A stretch of DNA of 46,063 nt from CAZEQJ01 sp964514385 (GTDB lineage: Bacteria > Bacteroidota > Bacteroidia > Cytophagales > Cyclobacteriaceae): assembly GCA_964514385.1 (NCBI GenBank), contig CAZEQJ010000027.1:1-46063 (forward strand), read 5' to 3'. Each line of letters opens with the position of its first letter. Position 1 is the first letter of the stretch. The translations under genes and the position numbers were made by a program. The notes under the pieces are model-generated. The model searched no databases. It was not told the DNA's origin and saw only the letters and a list, made by a program, of their open reading frames with translations. This document shows positions 39,891 through 46,063 of the stretch, piece after piece.

Positions 39891-40340
39891 ATGAAAAAGG
39901 CTATCTCACTCATTGTAATACCATTCTTGTTTTTTGGCTGTGAGTCGGCATTCGAAGAAATTCGCGAAAACAGAATTGAAGGGCTTTGGGAATTTGACAA
40001 AGCTTTCTATCGTTTCGATGGCGACTTATTCCGGGACGATATTTTTCATGAATTTGAGGGGGATAGGATTTATTTCTATGATGGTCAGTCTGCGGTATAT
40101 GAAGATTATTCACTCAACGCATCCTTTGAAGGCAGCTGGTTTGTCGAGCGGGAGACATTCATTGCCGGTGACGACACCGATACGGAGTTTTTTCTGGATA
40201 TGGAATTCTACGATCATGTGAACGAAGAATATTTCAGCTACGTCGGGCGTATCACCTGGCAGACCCGCAACAACCTGAATATGCGGATGTGGGATGGACT
40301 TGGTGAATATACATTCCGTCTGGACCGTGTAAGAGAATGA
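39891..40340 (+). CDS. lipocalin-like lipoprotein, function unknown
   Basis: The 149-residue protein has a lipoprotein signal with lipobox FFGC (Cys17). The mature part is rich in aromatic and acidic residues and alternates like a beta barrel (IEGLWEFDKAFYRFDGD, RIYFYDGQSAVYEDY, FEGSWFVERETFI, RITWQTRNNLNMRMW, YTFRLDRV). 'GLWEF' near the start and the strand pattern are like the lipocalin-like lipoproteins of Bacteroidota. No catalytic residues are visible. It stands 59 bases before the acylase gene, possibly in one transcript. Confidence 0.7.
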   Translation: MKKAISLIVIPFLFFGCESAFEEIRENRIEGLWEFDKAFYRFDGDLFRDDIFHEFEGDRIYFYDGQSAVYEDYSLNASFEGSWFVERETFIAGDDTDTEFFLDMEFYDHVNEEYFSYVGRITWQTRNNLNMRMWDGLGEYTFRLDRVRE

Positions 40341-40399
40341 TGAGCGGTTAAGCAAAAAAAGCGTATTTGTTCTATATTCGGGGCTTAAAATATGAATGT

Positions 40400-42562
40400 A
40401 TGCGTATTCTAAGCCTCCTTTTTGTTTTATCTCTTTTTATCCCGTCCTGCACGCAGTCTTCGTTAACAGGAGAAGAGCGTTGGCAAAATCATGCAGAGAA
40501 CACAGAGATCATCCGGGATGATTATGGTGTGCCCCATATCTACGGTAAAACAGATGCAGATGCCGTATTTGGAATGTTATATGCACAGTGTGAAGATGAT
40601 TTCCCCCGGGTGGAACGCAATTATATATGGGCTATCGGCCGACTGGCAGAGGTAGAGGGTGAGTCAGCCCTATACAGTGACCTCCGTGCCCGGCTTTTTA
40701 TGACAGAGCAGGAAGCTAAAGAGGCGTATGATACCCTTCCCGAATGGATGAAGAAGCTTTGTGTGGCATGGGCAGACGGCATTAATTTTTATCTTCATAT
40801 ACATCCAGAGGTAACGCCCATGCTGCTTACTCGTTTTGAGCCGTGGATGACGATGTATTTTACGGAAGGCTCGATTGGTGGTGACATAGAGCGTATTTCG
40901 ACTCGCCGTATCCGGGATTTTTATGAAGGCAAATCCATCGCATCAACTGAACCTAAAACATTTGATCCCTGGGTAGAGCCGCAGGGCTCGAACGGCATTG
41001 CAGTATCAGGCGATCTTACAGCGTCGGGAAATGCCATGTTGCTGATCAATCCACATACCTCCTTTTATTTTCGCGGCGAAACTCATATGGTAAGTGATGA
41101 AGGACTAAACGCTTATGGTGCCGTCACCTGGGGCCAGTTTTTTATCTATCAGGGCTTCAACGAAAAGACCGGATGGATGCATACATCGACGTATACGGAT
41201 GTTATTGATGAGTTTGTGGAGACGATCGTGGAGGAAGAAGGTGAATTATTTTACATGTATGGCGATGAAAAACGGCCGGTAGAAGTAAAAGAGGCGACGT
41301 TAAGATATAAGACGGATACCGGAATGCAGGAAAAAACATTTCCTGTTTACAGAACGCATCACGGCCCTGTCACACATGAAATAGATGGTAAATGGGTCGC
41401 TACCGCCCTTATGTGGGAACCTGCAACCGCTCTACAGCAATCGTATATCCGCGCAAAACAGGAGGGGTATGAAGGTTTTCGTAACATGATGGATATGAAA
41501 ACCAATTCATCTAACAATACAGTTTATGCAGATGCTGCAGGTAACATTGCCTATTTTCATGGCAATTTCATACCGGTGAGGGATACAGTTTTCGACTACA
41601 GTAACCCGGTAGACGGGAGTAATCCTGCTACTGACTGGCAGGGATTGCATGATGTCGACGAGACGATAACATTGCTGAACCCCGAAAATGGCTGGATACA
41701 AAACTGCAATTCAACACCCTTTACTGCGGCAGCGGCATATAGCCCAATGAAAAAAGATTATCCTTATTATATGGCCAGCGCTCCTGAGAATTTTCGGGGT
41801 GTACATGCCATTTCACTGCTCGAAAAGGCAGAAAACCTGACCATTGATGACATGATCGATCTTGCGTATGACAGCTATCTTCCGGCATTCGAAAAAGTAA
41901 TTCCAGGGCTTATTGAAGCATATGACCGACATGCAGCCAAATGGAGTGCATTGAAAGCTCCTGTGGAGGTATTGCGTAAATGGGACCTGCGGACCTCCAC
42001 ATCCTCCGTCGCTATGACCCTGGCGCATTATTATGGTATGGCACTTTATCGCCAGGCAGAAGCGCCGGCAGGTCTTAGCAGCATGGAAAGGTTTCACTAT
42101 TACGGTACAGGCCTTGAGGAAGAAAAAAGGTTGGAAATCCTGCGCACTGTTGTGGAACAGCTTGAAGCTGATTTTGGAACGTGGAACATGCCGTGGGGAG
42201 AGGTAAATCGTTTTCAGCGCATTGATGGTACCATCGATGCTACTTTTGATGATGCCAGTCCCAGTATTCCGGTAGGACTCACCACGGGCACCTGGGGAGT
42301 TTTAGCTGCTTATGGCATGCGGGGGCGTCACGATACGAAGAAAATATACGGCACACGGGGTAATAGTTTTGTGGCTGTGGTGGAGTTTGGTGAAAAGGTG
42401 AAGGCAAAAACAGTATTGGCAGGTGGTCAGAGCGGAGATCCGGAGTCGCCGCATTTTGATGATCAGGTAGCCATATATCTCAATGGCAATTGGAAAATAG
42501 CGGCTTATTATCGACAGGATGTTGAAGCTCGGGCAGAGCGGACATATCATCCGGGTGAATGA
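40400..42562 (+). CDS. penicillin acylase-family lipoprotein (Ntn hydrolase)
   Basis: The 720-residue precursor has a lipoprotein signal with lipobox IPSC. IIRDDYGVPHIYG and DDFPRVERNYIWAIGRLAE belong to the alpha chain; self-cleavage would occur before Ser197 in EPQGSNGIAVSG, making it the N-terminal nucleophile of the beta chain; the asparagine and histidine-rich AMLLINPHTSF follows. GGQSGDPESPHFDDQ near the end is conserved in the family. Such enzymes hydrolyse amides, including acyl-homoserine lactones, but the substrate here is unknown. I start at the ATG at 40400, which begins a proper signal sequence; a TTG at 40367 is in frame but adds no signal. Confidence 0.9.
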   Translation: MRILSLLFVLSLFIPSCTQSSLTGEERWQNHAENTEIIRDDYGVPHIYGKTDADAVFGMLYAQCEDDFPRVERNYIWAIGRLAEVEGESALYSDLRARLFMTEQEAKEAYDTLPEWMKKLCVAWADGINFYLHIHPEVTPMLLTRFEPWMTMYFTEGSIGGDIERISTRRIRDFYEGKSIASTEPKTFDPWVEPQGSNGIAVSGDLTASGNAMLLINPHTSFYFRGETHMVSDEGLNAYGAVTWGQFFIYQGFNEKTGWMHTSTYTDVIDEFVETIVEEEGELFYMYGDEKRPVEVKEATLRYKTDTGMQEKTFPVYRTHHGPVTHEIDGKWVATALMWEPATALQQSYIRAKQEGYEGFRNMMDMKTNSSNNTVYADAAGNIAYFHGNFIPVRDTVFDYSNPVDGSNPATDWQGLHDVDETITLLNPENGWIQNCNSTPFTAAAAYSPMKKDYPYYMASAPENFRGVHAISLLEKAENLTIDDMIDLAYDSYLPAFEKVIPGLIEAYDRHAAKWSALKAPVEVLRKWDLRTSTSSVAMTLAHYYGMALYRQAEAPAGLSSMERFHYYGTGLEEEKRLEILRTVVEQLEADFGTWNMPWGEVNRFQRIDGTIDATFDDASPSIPVGLTTGTWGVLAAYGMRGRHDTKKIYGTRGNSFVAVVEFGEKVKAKTVLAGGQSGDPESPHFDDQVAIYLNGNWKIAAYYRQDVEARAERTYHPGE

Positions 42563-42655
42563 TAGTTTAATTCACACATAAGACTGCCTGCATAGAGAAG
42601 GACTATAGATTTATGCAGTAACCTTAAACGTGGACATCATTGTCAGGTAAAACCC

Positions 42656-42702
42656 AAAAGCTTTTTTATGCAATAATATCAGTTTTATGATAAGCTTTTT
42701 TT
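42656..42702 (+). terminator. possible terminator downstream of the acylase gene
   Basis: AAAAGCTT (42656-42663) pairs with AAGCTTTT (42692-42699) around an AT-rich loop of 28 bases, followed by more T to 42702. The stem is AT-rich and the loop long, so it is weaker than the other terminators in the window. Confidence 0.4.
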
Positions 42703-42754
42703 GTTTCTGTTGTTAGGAACTTTATTTTTTTTTTCTTTACCGGGCAGTCACTAA

Positions 42755-42764
42755 TTACCGGTAA
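42755..42764 (+). promoter_or_regulatory. palindrome upstream of the Cys-rich peptide operon
   Basis: TTACCGGTAA is a perfect 10-base palindrome 69 bases before the peptide ATG, with a second ACCGG half at 42739-42743. It may be an operator, but an identical 10-mer also occurs by chance inside the serine hydrolase gene (1031-1040). The rest of the 271-base gap shows no gene. Confidence 0.3.
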
Positions 42765-42833
42765 CACTAAACAACTGCTGGCGGATATCGAAAAGCCATT
42801 TCAAAAGAGTAGATTTTCTTAATTATTTTAATC

Positions 42834-43046
42834 ATGAGAAGTAAATTATTTGCGTCTTTCTTTGCATTACTGTTTTTATCAGTCACCCCATCCTTTGTAG
42901 CTACCAACGCAATGGCACAAGAAGAGGTATTAGAGGTGGAGGGGTTTTGTGAAAATGGTGTTAACAGACAGGGTTGGTACAAGCATTGGCTTAAATGTTG
43001 TTGTGAACCCGGAGAAGGTTCTTGTTCTAAAAAATCACAATGTTAA
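42834..43046 (+). CDS. secreted six-cysteine small peptide
   Basis: The 70-residue precursor has a signal peptide with probable cleavage after NAMA, leaving a mature chain of about 42 residues that begins QEEVLEVEGF. All six cysteines lie in the last 34 residues: one in GFCENG, three consecutive in KCCCEPG, one in GSCSK and one at the very C-terminus (SQC). This spacing would allow three disulfides. The layout resembles small secreted peptides (NVEALA-type) found beside 6-bladed propeller lipoproteins in Bacteroidota, but the NVEALA motif itself is absent. It leads an operon with a propeller, a CxxC thioredoxin-fold lipoprotein and a CarboxypepD_reg-like protein. Confidence 0.72.
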   Translation: MRSKLFASFFALLFLSVTPSFVATNAMAQEEVLEVEGFCENGVNRQGWYKHWLKCCCEPGEGSCSKKSQC

Positions 43047-43061
43047 AATTTAATAAAAAAT

Positions 43062-43091
43062 CTTAAAGGGCGTAAAGTCCCTTAAGTTTCT
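43062..43091 (+). terminator. weak hairpin between peptide gene and downstream genes (attenuator-like)
   Basis: CTTAAAGGG (43062-43070) pairs with CCCTTAAG (43079-43086) with one bulged A and an eight-base loop, followed by TTTCT. It lies in the 50 bases after the peptide stop and before the propeller ATG. The weak T tract suggests partial termination or 3' end protection, which would give more peptide mRNA than downstream mRNA. Confidence 0.45.
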
Positions 43092-43096
43092 ACAAA

Positions 43097-44236
43097 ATGA
43101 AAAAAATAATCAGTATTGGTTTATTGGTTCTTACCGGGTGCATCAGTAGAAATGAAAATGAATACTTTCTTTTTAAGGATGCATTATTTGAAACAATTAA
43201 CATAGAATTCAAAGATGAAATACTTATTTCAGATTATTTCACAGAAATAGACTATATCATTCTGGAGAGTATTGACAGCGTTTACAGCTCTCTTATTGGT
43301 GAAGTTTATAAAATTTCTGTAGATCAAAACAGGGTCCTTATATTTGATAAGAGGCTCACACAGAATATATTTATATATGATTCTACGGGTAAATATCTAA
43401 ACACCATTAGCAATAAGGGTAAAGGTCCGGGAGAATATACATTCCCATGGAATCTACATTTATCCGATAATTATATTGAATTATTTGATGCAGGTTCCTA
43501 CAAGATGATTTCTTACAACCTGGATGGGCAATATATTAAGGAGAATTATTTTAGCTTTTATGTTGAAGAGTTTATGAGGTTTGATAATAAACTTATATTT
43601 ACATCATCTACCAATTCATCAAAGCTCTTACCTGAAAAGGAAAACTCAAATGTACTATACATTACAGATAGCACAGCAACTTCAGTTATCGAGTCTTATT
43701 TTCCTTACCATAGTCTTGAGGATTACATCGATCCGGGCCTAATATTCAGTCATCAGGATACCATTTCATTTGTCAGGCCGTACTATGGGAGGGTCTATAG
43801 CATTTCTAAAAACGCCAAACTACAGCCAAGGTATTTATTTGATTTTGGAGATTATCAGATGACAAGAGAAATGGCTTCGGCATTCAATGAGCAGGAACTG
43901 GTGAAAAAGTTTATTAATGGTGAAATCGCCTTAGGTATTTTTAATATGGTAGAAAACGACCAACATATAGTATTTCAATTTTATTTAGGTAAAGGAGGAA
44001 ATGAAAATCCACAAAATACATATTTTGGTATTTTGAATAAGGCAACAAATACATGTTACGCCACCAACAAACTGGTAAATGATATAGATCAGATACCTAT
44101 TGAGTTTCCAATAAGTAAAACCACTGAAGGTCATTTATTAGGATTTATTCAACCTGAGAACATACCAGAAGGTACTGTAAATCGATTTCAAAATTTAAAT
44201 GAGAACAGCAATCCAGTATTATGCATTTTAAGGTAA
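43097..44236 (+). CDS. 6-bladed beta-propeller lipoprotein
   Basis: The 379-residue protein has a lipoprotein signal with lipobox LTGC (Cys15). The fold is indicated by repeated strand groups with NHL-like spacing (VLIFDKRLTQNIFIYDSTGKYL) and by GKGPGEYTFPWNL, the signature of the Bacteroidota '6-bladed beta-propeller' (DUF4934/DUF5128) group; the ending NSNPVLCILR is also characteristic. It is probably surface or periplasm exposed. These propellers commonly lie beside small secreted peptide genes. Its end overlaps the next gene by 16 bases. Strongly AT-rich compared with the acylase gene upstream. Confidence 0.85.
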   Translation: MKKIISIGLLVLTGCISRNENEYFLFKDALFETINIEFKDEILISDYFTEIDYIILESIDSVYSSLIGEVYKISVDQNRVLIFDKRLTQNIFIYDSTGKYLNTISNKGKGPGEYTFPWNLHLSDNYIELFDAGSYKMISYNLDGQYIKENYFSFYVEEFMRFDNKLIFTSSTNSSKLLPEKENSNVLYITDSTATSVIESYFPYHSLEDYIDPGLIFSHQDTISFVRPYYGRVYSISKNAKLQPRYLFDFGDYQMTREMASAFNEQELVKKFINGEIALGIFNMVENDQHIVFQFYLGKGGNENPQNTYFGILNKATNTCYATNKLVNDIDQIPIEFPISKTTEGHLLGFIQPENIPEGTVNRFQNLNENSNPVLCILR

Positions 44237-44793
44237 TCTGCTATATACTTATTATTACTTTTTTGAGCGCATGTCAAAGTAAGAGAGAAGAAGGCCTAAA
44301 GGCCATAATAAGCAAATTGAATGCCGATATCGACTTACATCAAACAATAGAAAATCTTGAGTATTTAAATGATGGGAGGTATCTGGATCTTTCACTTGCG
44401 CTTTTGAATGAGGATGGGGACACTCTTAGTTTGGAGGACTTAAACATAGAAAATAAAATTTTTCTAAGATTTCATTACAGTGATTGTAATGTTTGTATCA
44501 AACAAGAACTTGCATGTTTAAGTCCGAGGTTCAGTGTGGATAATGTAATAATTCTTGCTGAATTCGAGAGTTTGAAAAAATTAAAACTATTCAAAGCGTC
44601 AAATGGGATTAAATACCCGATTTATATTACTTTAGATTCCAGCAAATTTCCAGAAGCACTAGAAGGCTTTGGTTCACCATATACATTTATTTTGTATGGT
44701 AATCGTATTTCACGTCTCCATATTGGAGATTCAGGCTTACGGAAGAGATCAGAAAATTATTTTAACGCCTTAACAGGATATCATGAGAAGTAG
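44221..44793 (+). CDS. thioredoxin-fold lipoprotein with CxxC motif
   Basis: The 190-residue protein has a lipoprotein signal with lipobox LSAC (Cys18). The core is a reduced thioredoxin fold: IFLRFHYSDCNVCIKQEL carries C91-N-V-C94 or nearby as active-site cysteines, and GFGSPYTFILYGN carries the cis-proline loop. An extra cysteine occurs in ELACLS. CNVC is not a standard thioredoxin dipeptide, so redox potential may differ. Its place after the six-cysteine peptide gene suggests a role in disulfide handling for that peptide, which is inference. It overlaps both neighbours (16 and 11 bases). Confidence 0.8.
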   Translation: MHFKVICYILIITFLSACQSKREEGLKAIISKLNADIDLHQTIENLEYLNDGRYLDLSLALLNEDGDTLSLEDLNIENKIFLRFHYSDCNVCIKQELACLSPRFSVDNVIILAEFESLKKLKLFKASNGIKYPIYITLDSSKFPEALEGFGSPYTFILYGNRISRLHIGDSGLRKRSENYFNALTGYHEK

Positions 44794-45790
44794 TGCTTTT
44801 TTATGTTTAAGTAGTCAGTTATTTATCTTTATTCATGTACATGCTCAAAAAATATCCGGAGGTATAATTGACTCAAAAACGGAAGAAGCAATTCCATATG
44901 TAGCCGTATGGAATAATACCAAATCTATCGGTACTATTACAAACATAGATGGTTTATACCAGATTGAAGCTGGCTTAGAGGATTCGGTAATTTTAAGATG
45001 CCTCGGTTATCAGACTCTAAAATTCAAAGCTGTAGATTTAAAAGGAAAAATAATTGAAATGTCAGAGGAGACGGTAAACCTTTCGAATTTTGTTGTTTAT
45101 GCTGATGAGGATCCAAAAAAAATCATTAAAGCATATTTTTTAAAAAGCAAATTCACTCACGATTTTGGCGTTAAACTAATTACCAATGTGAAAAAATATA
45201 ATGATTCCTTAATGGTAGATTTTAATGTCGATAAGGAATTATATTATCTAAAGGATGATAATGCAATGGAAGAAAGTTATTCTATTGCCGAAAATTTTGT
45301 AAGCCTGGAGGTAAACAAAAACCATGATAATTCTGATCTTAATGAGGTCTATTGGAAAGGTACTTGGGAATACGCTGCATATCCTTCTTTTCATTGTGAT
45401 ATGAACGGGCAATCCTGCCTTGATAAAGTCATTATAGATTCTGTTTCACTAGAGGTATATGATGGTATTATATGCGATAGAATCAAGTATCGATACGTAG
45501 ATAAGAAAACAAATATCGAAGGCCTGATTATTATTTCAAGAAAGGATGCGAATCTTATATTCTGGACCTATACCAAAAATGATAGGAAAACCAGGGTGAA
45601 AATGGATTTGCATTACACCAAACAGGACAATGACTACTTCCCGATATTAATGTTGCTCACGATTGAGGAAAACTTAAAAAATAAGCCGGTTAGTTATAAG
45701 TATAATACTGAAACCATCTCGTATTTACATAACGAAATAAGCCTTCTCAATATCAATCCATATTTTCAATCGCTGATCTACGAGGAATGA
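44783..45790 (+). CDS. secreted CarboxypepD_reg-like domain protein
   Basis: The 335-residue protein has a signal peptide (about 1-21, HVHAQ), followed by a CarboxypepD_reg-like beta sandwich at about 22-95 (ISGGIIDSKTEEAIPYVAVW, GTITNIDGLYQIEAGLED, LRCLGYQTLKFK). The remainder (about 110-335) is beta-rich and unknown; similar proteins in Bacteroidota have this layout without a TonB barrel. It is not a TonB-dependent receptor because no plug or barrel follows. It is the last gene of the four-gene operon and is followed by a strong terminator. Two cysteines (CDMNGQSC) lie in one loop and may form a disulfide. Confidence 0.75.
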   Translation: MRSSAFLCLSSQLFIFIHVHAQKISGGIIDSKTEEAIPYVAVWNNTKSIGTITNIDGLYQIEAGLEDSVILRCLGYQTLKFKAVDLKGKIIEMSEETVNLSNFVVYADEDPKKIIKAYFLKSKFTHDFGVKLITNVKKYNDSLMVDFNVDKELYYLKDDNAMEESYSIAENFVSLEVNKNHDNSDLNEVYWKGTWEYAAYPSFHCDMNGQSCLDKVIIDSVSLEVYDGIICDRIKYRYVDKKTNIEGLIIISRKDANLIFWTYTKNDRKTRVKMDLHYTKQDNDYFPILMLLTIEENLKNKPVSYKYNTETISYLHNEISLLNINPYFQSLIYEE

Positions 45791-45802
45791 TCAGTATTGA
45801 AA

Positions 45803-45828
45803 AAAAATGGGACGTTTGTCCCATTTTT
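45803..45828. terminator. strong bidirectional terminator
   Basis: Eleven base pairs, AAAAATGGGAC (45803-45813) with GTCCCATTTTT (45818-45828), a four-base loop and flanking A and T tracts. It ends both the peptide operon and the convergent BLUF gene, whose stop codon is at 45830-45832. Confidence 0.9.
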
Positions 45829-45829
45829 G

Positions 45830-46063
45830 TCAGAAAAATCGTTGAATGACAGATACGGCCTTTTCAGAAGCCGCCTCTTTACCATTCAGGATATCATTGA
45901 ATGTGGCTTTATCCTCCTCTGTGAGCTCAGTATCAAATTCAAAACTTCCGCTTAGCTGTTTCGACCCCATTTGCCAGCTTGGGAATACACGTTTCTCAAT
46001 CTTACCCATAGCTGTGATGAATGTATTTTTGTGACGGTCGTCTTTGCGGATTTTTTCATACAA
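45830..46063 (-). CDS. BLUF-domain photoreceptor, C-terminal part
   Basis: Only the last 77 residues are present; the 5' part lies beyond the right edge. YEKIRKDDRHKNTF, then KIEKRVFPSWQMGSKQL, matches the second half of the BLUF flavin-binding domain (the conserved F-x-x-W-x-M-G segment next to the flavin). The remaining about 40 residues are a charged helical tail (TELTEEDKATFNDIL, KAVSVIQRFF). BLUF proteins sense blue light through FAD; short stand-alone ones act by protein contact. The conserved tyrosine and glutamine near the N-terminus cannot be checked. It is convergent with the peptide operon. Confidence 0.75.
   Translation of the reverse strand: MYEKIRKDDRHKNTFITAMGKIEKRVFPSWQMGSKQLSGSFEFDTELTEEDKATFNDILNGKEAASEKAVSVIQRFF

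Noticed and set aside
44783..45790. TonB-dependent receptor
   Set aside because: Only the CarboxypepD_reg-like domain is present; no plug or beta-barrel follows and the protein is far too short.

Overview
The window looks like chromosomal DNA of a Bacteroidota bacterium, probably a Cytophagales-type marine or soil lineage. This is inferred from the protein families, from perfect or near-perfect TAnnTTTG -7 promoter elements in front of several genes, from the scarcity of Shine-Dalgarno sequences, and from Bacteroidota-style modules: LytS/LytTR two-component systems, ECF sigma factor plus anti-sigma factor plus VWA protein, '6-bladed beta-propeller' lipoproteins and CarboxypepD_reg-like domains. 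I saw no rRNA, tRNA, CRISPR array, insertion sequence or phage gene. Genes are dense; the longest gap is the 271 bases at 42563-42833.

Region 1 (1-9176) holds mainly minus-strand housekeeping and accessory genes: an edge-truncated alpha/beta hydrolase, a Crp/Fnr regulator, a serine beta-lactamase-like hydrolase, a DUF3817 protein, a helical lipoprotein, a VanY-type peptidase, an APC permease, an aldo/keto reductase, and a hydrolase / histidine kinase / LytTR regulator operon.

Region 2 (9233-27317) is a molybdenum cofactor (Moco) island. A minus-strand operon of six overlapping genes encodes a MoaD/ThiS-like protein, an Asp-box (BNR) propeller, ModA, a di-Mop molbindin, ModB and ModC. Next come XdhC, MoeB-rhodanese, MoaC, a degenerate MobB-MobA fusion, a MocA-like cytidylyltransferase, MoeA, MoaA, and a coupled cysteine desulfurase-SufU-MoaD-MoaE operon. 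Together they cover molybdate uptake and storage, GTP to cPMP (MoaA, MoaC), sulfur delivery and activation (desulfurase, SufU, MoeB-rhodanese, MoaD), MPT synthesis (MoaD/MoaE), metal insertion (MoeA) and nucleotide attachment (MobA for GMP, MocA-like for CMP). No MogA/MoaB adenylyltransferase and no molybdoenzyme lies in the window, so those must be elsewhere. Four unrelated genes (17993-21603) sit inside the island: an alpha/beta hydrolase, a PH-domain protein, an AT-rich secreted esterase and an ATP-grasp protein.

Region 3 (27310-33296) has a PNPOx-family protein and a STAS-like protein, then two convergent gene pairs: DUF1611 P-loop protein plus isoaspartyl peptidase (+), and a GCS2-type carboxylate-amine ligase with CBS domains plus an AstE/AspA-type deacylase (-). 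Making and breaking unusual amide bonds on Asp or Glu is the common theme.

Region 4 (33388-42562) has an ECF sigma/anti-sigma pair divergent from a VWA protein, small membrane proteins, a CDF metal exporter, a nitroreductase broken by a one-base frameshift, a lipocalin-like lipoprotein and a penicillin-acylase-family lipoprotein.

Region 5 (42834-45828) is an AT-rich four-gene cell-envelope operon: a tiny secreted peptide with six cysteines, a 6-bladed propeller lipoprotein, a CxxC thioredoxin-fold lipoprotein and a secreted CarboxypepD_reg-like protein, closed by a strong terminator. It is my best candidate for a poorly described system. The right edge cuts a BLUF photoreceptor gene.
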